Of a DNA stretch of 64,000 bases, positions 51,459 to 59,738 are shown piece after piece. The translations under genes were made by a program, and so were the position numbers. Position 1 is the first letter of the stretch; each line of letters starts with the position of its first letter. The notes beneath the pieces are model-generated. The model worked only from the letters and a program-made list of their open reading frames with translations, had not been told where the DNA came from and did no database searches. This DNA comes from Solirubrobacterales bacterium (GTDB taxonomy: Bacteria > Actinomycetota > Thermoleophilia > Solirubrobacterales > 70-9). The stretch is taken from positions 930,001 through 994,000 of the forward strand of contig JADJRQ010000001.1 in assembly GCA_016712175.1 (NCBI GenBank), in the 5' to 3' direction.

Positions 51459-52826
51459 TCAGGCGTGGGTCGCCCAGCCGTCGACTGCCCGGGCGCTTTC
51501 AAGTACCGCCTCCGAGATGGTCGGGTGGGGGTGCATGATGAAGGAGAGTTCCTGGTTTCCGCCTTCGAGGGCCATTGTTGCGACCAGCTCGGCGATCATG
51601 TCGCAGGCGCGGTTGCCGACAATGTGGGCGCCGACGATCTCGCCGTACTTCTTGTCGACGACCAGCTTGACCATGCCGTCGCGGTCCTCGTAGACCGATC
51701 CGGCACCGACTCCGCCCAGCTTGAACTTGCCGACCTTGACGTCGTGGCCGGCTTCCTTGGCCTGGGCCTCGGTCAGTCCGACGCTGGCAACCTGCGGATG
51801 GCAGAAGGTGGGGCCGGGAACGAGGTCGATGTTCACCGGGTGGGTGTCCTTGCCGGCGGCATGCTCGGCGGCCACGATCCCCTCCTCCATCGCCTTGTGA
51901 GCGAGGGCGGGGCCGCGGGTGATGTCACCGATCGCGTAGATCTTTTCGTTTGAGGTGCGCTGGAACTCATCGATGCCGATCCGCTTGTCTTCGAGCTTGA
52001 CTCCGGCACCATCGAGATTCAGCACCTCGACGTCCGGCACGCGGCCGCCGGCGATCATCAGGTAGTCGACCTCGGCAGAGTTGTCGCCGTAGGTGAACTT
52101 GACCGAGTTCTTGCCGGCTTCGACGTTCTCGACGGCGGTACCGGTCGAAACTTCGATGCCCTGCTTCTTGAAAGTGCGTTCAACGACACGAACCACATCC
52201 TTGTCCTCGGCAGGAAGGATCTGGTCGAGCATCTCGATCAGCTTGACTTCGGTGCCGAAACGGATGTAGGCCGAGGCGATCTCGGCACCCGAGGCACCCG
52301 CCCCGACCACAGCGATTGATTTCGGCTGCTCGGGCAGTGACCAGGCGCCCCAGGTATCGAGCACACGGTCACCGAATTCGACTCCGGGGATCGCCTGCGC
52401 GACTGACCCGGTGGCGACGATGACTTTGCCGGCCTCGTAAGTGGTGTCGCCGACCTTGACGTTGCCGTCGTCAGTCAGGCTCGCTTCGCCTTCGATGAAC
52501 TCGATCTTGTTCTTTTTGAAGAGTCCGGCAACGCCGCCTTCGAGTCCGGACGAGACCTCGGTCCGGCGCTTGCCCAGTGCGTCCCAGTCGAGTTCGGCCC
52601 CGGTCACTTTGACGCCGAGGTGCTCGCTCTCCTTGGCTTCGACGAAGACTTCCGCCGTATGGAGCATGGTCTTGGCGGGGATGCACGCGTAGTTCAGGCA
52701 GCGACCGCCAGCCTTGTCCTTCTCGACCACAGCGGTGGTCTTGCCCAGTTGGGCGGCCCTGATTGCGGCAACGTAACCGCCCGGTCCACCCCCGATCACG
52801 ATTACATCAAAAGAGTTCTCAGCCAT
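51459..52826 (-). CDS. lpd: dihydrolipoyl dehydrogenase (E3)
   Basis: 455 residues. FAD motif DVIVIGGGPGGYVAAIRAAQLG, redox pair GGRCLNYACIPAKT (Cys43/Cys48), NAD motif SIAVVGAGASGAEIASAYIRFG, IGDITRGPALAHKAMEEG and the C-terminal HPHPTISEAVLESA with the catalytic His. It reoxidises dihydrolipoamide on PdhC. First gene of the pdh-lip string; pdhA follows after 37 bp. Confidence 0.95.
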   Translation of the reverse strand: MAENSFDVIVIGGGPGGYVAAIRAAQLGKTTAVVEKDKAGGRCLNYACIPAKTMLHTAEVFVEAKESEHLGVKVTGAELDWDALGKRRTEVSSGLEGGVAGLFKKNKIEFIEGEASLTDDGNVKVGDTTYEAGKVIVATGSVAQAIPGVEFGDRVLDTWGAWSLPEQPKSIAVVGAGASGAEIASAYIRFGTEVKLIEMLDQILPAEDKDVVRVVERTFKKQGIEVSTGTAVENVEAGKNSVKFTYGDNSAEVDYLMIAGGRVPDVEVLNLDGAGVKLEDKRIGIDEFQRTSNEKIYAIGDITRGPALAHKAMEEGIVAAEHAAGKDTHPVNIDLVPGPTFCHPQVASVGLTEAQAKEAGHDVKVGKFKLGGVGAGSVYEDRDGMVKLVVDKKYGEIVGAHIVGNRACDMIAELVATMALEGGNQELSFIMHPHPTISEAVLESARAVDGWATHA

Positions 52827-52846
52827 TCACCGAGACTACCAACGAC

Positions 52847-53764
52847 TTACTCTTCGTCGGGGCGGTACGGGCTCTGGTACTTGAAGCCTCGTTCGAAGAA
52901 GCCGTACTCGAGGTCAGTGGGCTGGTCTCCGAACATCGCGATGATCCTGTAGCCGCGCCGCTTGACGATCTCGGCGCGCTCGGAATTCTTGACGGTCGCC
53001 GTGTCATCGGTCAGGCCTGGCTTCAGGTAGACGCCGGTCAGGGCGCGGTAGCCGATGTCGGTCAGGTTCTTTTCGGTCGTTTCCCGGAGGAACTCAGGGC
53101 GGGCGGTAATGATGAACGCCGCCATTCCGCGCCTTTTGGCGAGCCTGTAGAGCTTGAGCATCGGCTTGATGGCGGTCTGGATACCAGCAACCAGGCTGGC
53201 TCCGGCCGAGGCGTTGTCGTAGACCGGTGAGTCAGACCCGTAGAGGAAGCTCGAGGCGGAGGTTTCGTCCATGTCCATGGCGATCGCGAGCTTCGGCATG
53301 TGCTTACAGCGCCTCTTGGAGATCCGCTTCGCCTTGTATGGCTTCGGGTACCGGATGCGTGGCTTCCGAGGATGGGTCACGGGGCCGACACCAGGCTTGG
53401 GGGCTTCGACGATCTTGTCCGGCAGCCGCTTCTTCGGCACGGTGGCGGGAACGGTGTAGTCGGCCGCAGGATCGGGTCCCGGGTCGGCCTTTCCGAGCGC
53501 GAAACCCTTCGACTTGCATGCACGGACGATCTTGATCGTCCGGTGGGTGCGCTGGATGATGAACTTGCGCGCGCGGGCTGCGACGAATCCGAGGTCCTGG
53601 TCGTACTTGCCGGAATCGAAGTACTCCTTGCGCTGCTCGGGCGTGTAATCAGCCGCAGCAGCGGAGCCGGCGAGGCCGAGCATCGCGGCAAAGGTGACCA
53701 GGGCTACGGTCAGGATCGCGATCGGGTTGAACGCGCGGGTTCGGTTGCTACGTGGAGAGTTCAT
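52847..53764 (-). CDS. secreted HAD superfamily acid phosphatase
   Basis: 305 residues. Signal peptide (ILTVALVTFAAMLGLAGSAAAA), then an extra basic region rich in Lys/Pro (about residues 95-155), then the HAD core: LAIAMDMDETSASS with Asp-x-Asp, FIITARPEFLRE (motif II), LKPG with a Lys and MFGDQPTDLEYG (motif IV). It resembles class B/plant vegetative acid phosphatases. Its end lies 20 bp before lpd, perhaps in the same transcript. Confidence 0.8.
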   Translation of the reverse strand: MNSPRSNRTRAFNPIAILTVALVTFAAMLGLAGSAAAADYTPEQRKEYFDSGKYDQDLGFVAARARKFIIQRTHRTIKIVRACKSKGFALGKADPGPDPAADYTVPATVPKKRLPDKIVEAPKPGVGPVTHPRKPRIRYPKPYKAKRISKRRCKHMPKLAIAMDMDETSASSFLYGSDSPVYDNASAGASLVAGIQTAIKPMLKLYRLAKRRGMAAFIITARPEFLRETTEKNLTDIGYRALTGVYLKPGLTDDTATVKNSERAEIVKRRGYRIIAMFGDQPTDLEYGFFERGFKYQSPYRPDEE

Positions 53765-53810
53765 GTACAGAAGAAACTACCCGGAAGCCGAATAGTTGCG
53801 TTCCGGAGGT

Positions 53811-54350
53811 TCAGCGCCGGCCGGGGCTCTCCGGCATCTGGATGCGGGCCATCGCCTTGACCATGAAAAAGAAGAGCAAGGCAAAGCCGATCAGCAGGAT
53901 CGTGGTGCTGACGATCTGGAGCAGCGTCGCGGCCACGACGAGGCCGGCGATCGCAGCCAACATCAGCAGCACCAGCAACATCTGGAAGCCGAGGACCGCC
54001 CAGTAACGGGCGCGCCACATGCCCCAGCCCATGCCACCAAAGATCGCTGTGAGAAAGACCCACTGGGGGATATTCACGCCTTCCCCGTTCACCTTGGTCC
54101 CGGTGGCCAGGGCGAAGATCGCGGAACCCCCGAGGATCAGCGCGACGACAAAGGCAAAGACAGCCCCGACCGTGACCACGGTCGGTCGTTCACCGTCCTT
54201 CAGCGGCTCGAGCGATTCCCGCACCTTCTCGTTCTTGTCCTCGGCCTTGGCGTAACCGGCGCTCATCGAGTCGGCTCCGACCCGGGGCCGGGTGCCGTTC
54301 TCTCCCGGCCGGGACTTCCGGCGGTTCGACTTCTTCGAAGGCTCAGCCAC
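53811..54350 (-). CDS. membrane protein, three to four helices
   Basis: 179 residues from the GTG at 54350, which overlaps the thiE stop by eight bases. A charged 60-residue cytoplasmic start (AEPSKKSNRRKSRPG, EDKNEKVRESLEPLKDGERP) precedes helices VVTVGAVFAFVVALILGGSA, WVFLTAIFGGMGWGMW, YWAVLGFQMLLVLLMLAAIA and TTILLIGFALLFFFMVKAMA. The function is unknown; coupling to thiE may be accidental. Confidence 0.7.
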   Translation of the reverse strand: MAEPSKKSNRRKSRPGENGTRPRVGADSMSAGYAKAEDKNEKVRESLEPLKDGERPTVVTVGAVFAFVVALILGGSAIFALATGTKVNGEGVNIPQWVFLTAIFGGMGWGMWRARYWAVLGFQMLLVLLMLAAIAGLVVAATLLQIVSTTILLIGFALLFFFMVKAMARIQMPESPGRR

Positions 54351-55026
54351 CGGGCAACACTTCTCCACCGACCGCCGCAAAAGCCCGGCGGAGTGCTTCG
54401 GCAACGCCGGTCGGGTCCTGGGCGTCGCGGATCGCTCGCACCACACATACCCGCCGGGCGCCGGCATCCAGCACTTCACTGACGTTCCCGGTGTCGATTC
54501 CACCGATCGCAAAGAAAGGAATGGTCGTGGTCTTGGCCGCGTGCCTGACCAGGTCGAGGCCGACTGCCGGTCGCCCGGCTTTGGTCGGTGTCTCCCAGAC
54601 CGGGCCGACGCTGATGTGGTCGACTCCGGAAGCCGCTGCGATCTGTTCGGCAGAATGGGTGGAGAGGCCGATCAGTGCGTCATTGCCAACGATCCGGCGG
54701 GCTTCTTCGACGGACATGTCGTCCTGACCGATGTGGACTCCGTCTGCCCGGCAGGACACCGCGAACTCGGCGTCGTCGTTGACGATGAACGGAACTCCAT
54801 AGTTGTCGGCAAGACGCCGGAAGGTCTGGGCCGAGCGGTCGATCAGTCGTATGTCGCCGCTCTTGTCGCGCAACTGGATGATGTCAACGCCGCCGTCGAG
54901 GGCGGCCTTGAGCAGCGGCTCGGGATCCTCTCCGCCGGGGCGGGCTTCGCAGACGAAATAGAGCCGCGCGGTTCGCAGCCTCTCGCGACGCAGTGCACCG
55001 GCGCCCTCGGAGGGAGAAAAACTCAT
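54343..55026 (-). CDS. thiE: thiamine-phosphate synthase ThiE
   Basis: 227 residues from the ATG at 55026. LYFVCEARPGG, GVDIIQLRDKSGDIRLIDRS, VPFIVNDDAEFAVSCRADGVHIGQDDMS, LIGLSTHS, HISVGPVWETPTKAGRPAVG and FFAIGGIDTGNVSEVLDAGA are all ThiE motifs. It joins HMP-PP with thiazole phosphate. Divergent from the riboswitch-controlled thiO-thiSG genes that make the thiazole part. Confidence 0.94.
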   Translation of the reverse strand: MSFSPSEGAGALRRERLRTARLYFVCEARPGGEDPEPLLKAALDGGVDIIQLRDKSGDIRLIDRSAQTFRRLADNYGVPFIVNDDAEFAVSCRADGVHIGQDDMSVEEARRIVGNDALIGLSTHSAEQIAAASGVDHISVGPVWETPTKAGRPAVGLDLVRHAAKTTTIPFFAIGGIDTGNVSEVLDAGARRVCVVRAIRDAQDPTGVAEALRRAFAAVGGEVLPGG

Positions 55027-55070
55027 GGACGCAGTATCCCAATTGGATAAGCGCGGTAGGATCGACGCGA

Positions 55071-55164
55071 CCTGCGGGAGTCCGGAACAATCGGGGCTGA
55101 GAGGGTGGCACCAGGCCACCGACCGTCTGAACCTGATCCGGACAATTCCGGCGCGAGGGAGTGG
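55071..55164 (+). promoter_or_regulatory. TPP (THI-box) riboswitch
   Basis: The conserved parts appear in order: GGGAGTCC near 55076, GGGGCTGAGAGGGTGG (55093-55108), CTGAACCTGATCCGGA near 55127-55142 and the closing GGCGCGAGGGAG (55150-55161). GCTGAGAG and TGAACCTGATC are the thiamine-diphosphate-binding cores. It lies directly before thiO; excess thiamine diphosphate should shut off thiO-thiSG. Confidence 0.93.
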
Positions 55165-55190
55165 ACGGTCCGGGTTCCATTTCAGTCAAC

Positions 55191-56366
55191 ATGAACTCGA
55201 TCGATTCGGACCGGACAAGCGATAACACCTACGACGCCATCGTGGCGGGCGCGGGTGTGATCGGCCTCGCGATCGCCTGGGAACTCAACTCACAGGGTGC
55301 TTCGGTCCTGGTGGTCGACCGCGACCGCCCCGGCGCCGGGACAACCAGCGTCGCTGCCGGCATGCTCGCGCCGACCGGCGAACTCGATTTCGGTGAGCCG
55401 GCCCTGCTCGAAATGAACACGATCTCTGCCGGCATGTATCCCGAGTTCGTGGCCTCGGTCGAGCGGGTCTGCGGGGGGATGCTCGGCTATCAGCGGGTGG
55501 GCGGCCTCCACGTGGCGCTCGATCGCGACGAGGCTGCCGAACTGCGAAGGGTCCACGACCTCCAGATCGAATCGGGCCTGCGGGCGGACTGGCTCGGCCC
55601 CGGTGCTGCCCGGGAACTCGAGCAAGGGGTCTCGCCAACCCTGACCGGTGCGGTGCTGATCGAGGACGATGGCGCGATCGATCCCCGCGTGCTCACCGCG
55701 GGACTGCTGGAAGCCCTCGAAAAGGAATCGGTCGAGGTTCGAGTCGGCACCGAAGTTACCGCCGTACGACACCGACACGGACAGGTCGATGCAGTCGAGT
55801 TCAAGAATGGCGACCGGATCAATACACGCGCGTTCGTGGCTGCCGTCGGGGCCGAGTCCGGCAGGGCCGAGTGGATTCCGGACGAAGCGCGACCGCCGGT
55901 ACGCCCGGTCAAAGGCCAGATCATCGAGCTGAAGGGCAATCCGGCCGAACCGATCTGCCAGAGGATCCTCGCCTCCGAGCGGGTCTACCTCGTGCCACGC
56001 CGTGACGGGAGACTGATCGTCGGTGCGACCGTGGAGGAGCGCGGCTTCGATTCCGAGGTCACCGCGGGTGGCCTCCACGAACTTCTCCGGGAGGCTTATC
56101 GCCTGCTGCCTGACGTTTCGGAACTGGCATTCCTGAACGCGGTTGCCGGTTTGCGACCGGGTACCCCCGACAACCTGCCGGTGGTTGGCCCGACCTCGAT
56201 CGACGGATTCTTCCTGGCAACCGGCCATTACCGGAACGGCATCCTGCTGGCCCCGATCACCGCCCGCGCGATTGCCGACGTCGTCAGCGGTGGTGAGATC
56301 TGCGGTCCGATGTCCGCCGCGAGTCCAGCCCGTTTTGACCCGGCAAGGACTGGAGCAAGCCGATGA
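55191..56366 (+). CDS. thiO: glycine oxidase ThiO
   Basis: 391 residues from the ATG at 55191; the GTG at 55161 lies inside the riboswitch. FAD motif AIVAGAGVIGLAIAWELNSQG, AGMLAPTGELDF, GGLHVALDRDEAAELR, VRPVKGQIIELKG, RRDGRLIVGATVEERGFD and the end FLATGHYRNGILLAPITA are ThiO-typical. It oxidises glycine to the imine used for the thiazole ring. The stop overlaps the next ATG (ATGA). Confidence 0.93.
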   Translation: MNSIDSDRTSDNTYDAIVAGAGVIGLAIAWELNSQGASVLVVDRDRPGAGTTSVAAGMLAPTGELDFGEPALLEMNTISAGMYPEFVASVERVCGGMLGYQRVGGLHVALDRDEAAELRRVHDLQIESGLRADWLGPGAARELEQGVSPTLTGAVLIEDDGAIDPRVLTAGLLEALEKESVEVRVGTEVTAVRHRHGQVDAVEFKNGDRINTRAFVAAVGAESGRAEWIPDEARPPVRPVKGQIIELKGNPAEPICQRILASERVYLVPRRDGRLIVGATVEERGFDSEVTAGGLHELLREAYRLLPDVSELAFLNAVAGLRPGTPDNLPVVGPTSIDGFFLATGHYRNGILLAPITARAIADVVSGGEICGPMSAASPARFDPARTGASR

Positions 56367-57337
56367 AGATCGAGCTGAACGGCGAGAAGCGACAGGTCGA
56401 GGATGGCGCGACCGTGGATCGCATCGTCGAGCTGTCCGGAGCAGACCCCGCGAGCCGTGGCCTGGCAGTAGCGGTCGCCGGCGAGGTGGTCCCGCGCTCG
56501 CTCTGGCCGAAGACGGTCCTTCGGGACGAAGACGAAGTCGAGGTGGTCACGGCGATCCAGGGCGGGGCCGGGGAGTGGCAGCTCGGCGATCGCCAGTGGA
56601 ACTCCAGGCTGATCGCCGGCAGCGGAGGCTTTCGTTCTCTCGGCGCAATGTCGGAGGCGCTCGAAGCCTCCGGCACCGAGATCATCACGGTTGCCCTCAG
56701 AAGGCTCGACCCGGCAGCCCAGGGATCGGTCATGGAAGTCGTCGAACGGCTCGGCCTGTTCGTCCTGCCGAATACCGCCGGCTGTTACACGGCCCGCGAC
56801 GCGGTCAAAACCGCGCGGCTCGCCCGCGAGGCCTTCGGAACCGACTGGGTGAAACTCGAAGTCATCGGTGACGACCGCACCCTCCTGCCCGACGCGGTCG
56901 AGCTGCTGCGGGCCGCTGAAGAGCTCGTCGGCGACGGCTTCACCGTCCTGCCGTACACGAACGACGATCCGATCCTGGCCGCACGCCTCGAGGCCACCGG
57001 TTGCGTCGCGGTCATGCCGCTGGGCTCACCGATCGGCTCGGGCGCCGGAATTCGCAACCCGTACAACATCAGCATCATCGTCGAAAAGGCCGAGGTCCCG
57101 ATCATTCTCGACGCCGGTATCGGAACCGCCTCTGACGCTGCACTCGCGATGGAACTCGGCTGCGACGGGGTGCTGCTCGCCTCGGCAATCTCGCGGGCGA
57201 AGAACCCGGCGCTCATGGCCCAGGCCATGAAGTCAGCAGTCGAAGCCGGACGCGGCGCCTTCGAAGCCGGACGAATACCGAAAAAGCTGTACGCAGAGGC
57301 TTCGACTCCGGACGACGGACTCCCGAGTCTGGGCTGA
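56363..57337 (+). CDS. thiSG: fused sulfur carrier ThiS - thiazole synthase ThiG
   Basis: 324 residues. Residues 1-67 are ThiS (MKIELNGEKRQVEDGATVDR...VEVVTAIQGG), ending in the Gly-Gly that must carry the thiocarboxylate. It runs straight into ThiG: LIAGSGGFRSLGAMSEALEA, TVALRRLDPAAQG, LPNTAGCYTARDAVKTARLA, the Schiff-base Lys in WVKLEVIGD, MPLGSPIGSGAGIRNP and DAGIGTASDAALAMELGCDG. Such bifunctional proteins are known. Because ThiS works through a free C-terminal glycine, cleavage after GG or a different sulfur route is implied. Confidence 0.93.
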   Translation: MKIELNGEKRQVEDGATVDRIVELSGADPASRGLAVAVAGEVVPRSLWPKTVLRDEDEVEVVTAIQGGAGEWQLGDRQWNSRLIAGSGGFRSLGAMSEALEASGTEIITVALRRLDPAAQGSVMEVVERLGLFVLPNTAGCYTARDAVKTARLAREAFGTDWVKLEVIGDDRTLLPDAVELLRAAEELVGDGFTVLPYTNDDPILAARLEATGCVAVMPLGSPIGSGAGIRNPYNISIIVEKAEVPIILDAGIGTASDAALAMELGCDGVLLASAISRAKNPALMAQAMKSAVEAGRGAFEAGRIPKKLYAEASTPDDGLPSLG

Positions 57338-57392
57338 GTCTTCGGCGCGCAGGTAGACCGCCTGCTTAGCCGTTTCTTGGGAAGATGCCCGG

Positions 57393-57466
57393 GCCCCCTT
57401 AGCTCAGGTGGTTAGAGCTGCAGGCTTTTAACCTGTGAGTCCTCGGTTCGAATCCGAGAGGGGGCA
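57393..57466 (+). tRNA. tRNA-Lys (anticodon TTT)
   Basis: 74 nt: acceptor GCCCCCT/AGGGGGC, D-arm GCTC/GAGC with a 9-nt loop, anticodon stem GCAGG/CCTGT with loop CTTTTAA (anticodon TTT), T-arm CTCGG/CCGAG, discriminator A, no encoded CCA. It ends three bases from the stop of the converging purH. Confidence 0.96.
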
Positions 57467-57469
57467 TTC

Positions 57470-59065
57470 TCAGTGCCGGAAGTGCCGGTGCTTGGTAAAG
57501 ACCATTGCGGTCTCTGATTCGTCGCAGGCCTCGATCACTTCGCCGTCGCGCTTTGACCCGCCTGGCTGGATGACCGAAGTCGCTCCGGCTTCGATTGCGG
57601 CAGCGGGGCCGTCGGCGAAGGGGAAGAACGCATCGGAGGCCATGGCGCATCCGGTCAGCAGGTCGGCTGCTTCATCACCGTGGGCGTCACGGCACTTTTC
57701 GATCGCGAGCCGGGTCGAGTCGACACGACTCATCTGACCGGCGCCGATCCCGAGGGTGACACCGCCCTTGGCGAGGATGATCGCGTTTGAACGCACGTGG
57801 CGACAGACGGTCCAGGCGAAGAGCATGTCGTTCCAGGCTTCCTCGGAAGGTTGGGTCTTGGTCACCACTTCCATCATCTCGCGCTGTTCCGGTTCGCCGT
57901 CCCGGTCCTGGACCAGGATTCCGCCACGGACCCGCTTGAAGTCCTTCTCGCGGGAATCGGGGAACGGCGAAGCCTGGTCGGTGAAGATCCGGATCGCTTC
58001 CTTCTGCTGGAGGACCTCGAGCGCGCCTTCCTCATACGAGGGCGCGACCAAAACCTCGACGAAGTTCTTGTGGAGGGACTCGGCGAGCGCCACACTTATC
58101 GGCTGGTTGATCGCGATCACGCCGCCATAGGCGGAGATCGGGTCGCAGTCACGGGCCCGCTCGTAGGCATCGAGTCCGTTGTCGCCGAGGGCGACGCCGC
58201 AGGGATTGTTGTGCTTGACGATCACGCAGGCAGGTCCGTCGAGATCCGCAAGCAAGCGCCGGGCCGAGTCGAGATCGAGCACGTTGTTGAACGACAGGGC
58301 GCGGCCGTGGAGCTTGGCCAGGTCGGTCAGCACGTTGCTGTCGAGGCCAACCTCCGAATAGAAGGCTGCCCGCTGGTGCGGGTTCTCCCCGTAGGAGAGG
58401 TCGAGCTGCTTCTCGAAGGCGAGCACCCGGTGTTCCGGGAAGGACTCGTAGGACTCGGAGAACCACTGGGAGATCGCCGCGTCATAGCGGGCGACCTGGG
58501 CGAAAGCTTCGTTTGCCAGCCAGTGGCGGGTCGAAGCGGAGACCTCGCCGTCGGTCTCGTCCATCTCGGCGAGGATCGCGTCGTAGCACTCGGGCTTGAC
58601 GGCGACAACCACGTCTTCGTGGTTCTTGGCAGCGGCGCGGAGCATCGTCGGCCCGCCGATGTCGATGTTCTCGATGGCATCGCGGGGGGAGACATCTTCT
58701 TTGGCGATCGTCTCTTCGAAGGGGTAAAGGTTGACGCAGACCAGGTCGATCGGCGGGATGCCCTCTGTCTCGAGCACTTCGACGTGTGACGGGTCCGAGC
58801 GGCGAGCGAGGAGCCCGGCGTAGATCTTCGGATGAAGGGTCTTGACCCGGCCGTCCATGATCTCTTTCTGGCCGGTGTATTCGGAAACATCGATCACGTC
58901 GAGGCCGGTGTCGCGCAGAGCTTTCGCGGTGCCTCCGGTAGAGAGGATCTCGACTCCGCAGCGGGCGAGGCCGGCGGCGAATTCAGTCACTCCGGTCTTG
59001 TCCGAGACCGAAATAAGTGCACGCCGGACCTTGATCGGTCCGTTGGTCGGGTCAATGTTGTCCAT
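57470..59065 (-). CDS. purH: bifunctional AICAR transformylase / IMP cyclohydrolase PurH
   Basis: 531 residues from the ATG at 59065 (AAAGGTGG upstream). N-terminal IMP cyclohydrolase: ALISVSDKTGVTEFAAGLAR, ILSTGGTAKALRD, EIMDGRVKTLHPKIYAGLL, IENIDIGGPTMLRAAAKNH. C-terminal AICAR transformylase: LSYGENPHQRAAFY, VIVKHNNPCGVALG (Lys-His pair), GIGAGQMSRVDSTRLAI and SDAFFPFADGPAAAIEAG. Last two steps to IMP. Eight bases after purN. Confidence 0.96.
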   Translation of the reverse strand: MDNIDPTNGPIKVRRALISVSDKTGVTEFAAGLARCGVEILSTGGTAKALRDTGLDVIDVSEYTGQKEIMDGRVKTLHPKIYAGLLARRSDPSHVEVLETEGIPPIDLVCVNLYPFEETIAKEDVSPRDAIENIDIGGPTMLRAAAKNHEDVVVAVKPECYDAILAEMDETDGEVSASTRHWLANEAFAQVARYDAAISQWFSESYESFPEHRVLAFEKQLDLSYGENPHQRAAFYSEVGLDSNVLTDLAKLHGRALSFNNVLDLDSARRLLADLDGPACVIVKHNNPCGVALGDNGLDAYERARDCDPISAYGGVIAINQPISVALAESLHKNFVEVLVAPSYEEGALEVLQQKEAIRIFTDQASPFPDSREKDFKRVRGGILVQDRDGEPEQREMMEVVTKTQPSEEAWNDMLFAWTVCRHVRSNAIILAKGGVTLGIGAGQMSRVDSTRLAIEKCRDAHGDEAADLLTGCAMASDAFFPFADGPAAAIEAGATSVIQPGGSKRDGEVIEACDESETAMVFTKHRHFRH

Positions 59066-59073
59066 CTCCACCT

Positions 59074-59704
59074 TTACTGGTCGACGATTACCTGACGAGG
59101 GTTGTCCGCGCCGATCCTAACCTCGCCCCGGGCAATCATGCCTATCGCCTCGGGGTAGATTTCGTGCTCGACCTCGTGGACGGCTTTTTCGAGCTCTTCG
59201 CGTCCCCAATTTGCGGGAACTTCGACCGCCCGCTGAAGGATGACCGGGCCGGTGTCGGTGCCCTCGTCGACGTAGTGAACGGTCACGCCGGTCACCCGGA
59301 CACCGTGGTCGAGCGCCTGCCCGATCGCGTCAAGGCCCGGGAAAGATGGCAGAAGTGCCGGGTGGACGTTGACGATCCGCCCCGGAAAGCGCTGAACGAA
59401 TTCCGGGGAGAGCAGCTGCATGTAGCCGGCGAGCACGACCAGATCGGCCGATCTCGATTCGATCCAGTCGGCGAGCACAAGGTCGCGTTTGAGCCGGTTG
59501 CCGTGGCGTTCCCGGGTGAAGATCCCGGTCTCGATGTTTCACCCCTTCAGCCCGCTCGAGTGCAAAAGCTCCGGGCTTGTCGGAGGCAACTCCGGCAACG
59601 ACGACTCCGCCTTTGCCGTGAAGCTCATCGATAATCGCCTGCAGGTTGGTGCCGCCCCCCGAGGCCAGGACAACGATGCGAAAAGTCGGATCGGACGAAC
59701 TCAC
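59074..59704 (-). pseudogene. purN: phosphoribosylglycinamide formyltransferase PurN, one-base frameshift
   Basis: Start GTG 59704 with AGGA upstream, or ATG 59722. RIVVLASGGGTNLQAIIDEL is the GAR-binding start. After ERAEGVK the frame breaks at about 59539-59541: one extra base; skipping it gives IETGIFTRERHGNRLKRDLV and joins the frame with GYMQLLSPEFVQRFPGRIVN, HPALLPSFPG (catalytic His) and VDEGTDTGPVI (catalytic Asp) to the stop at 59074. About 209 residues, normal. Purine synthesis needs this enzyme unless PurT is present, so a sequence error is the simplest explanation. Confidence 0.88.
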
Positions 59705-59738
59705 AACGTCATCCTGCCGCATTCGGTACAGGTCGGGT

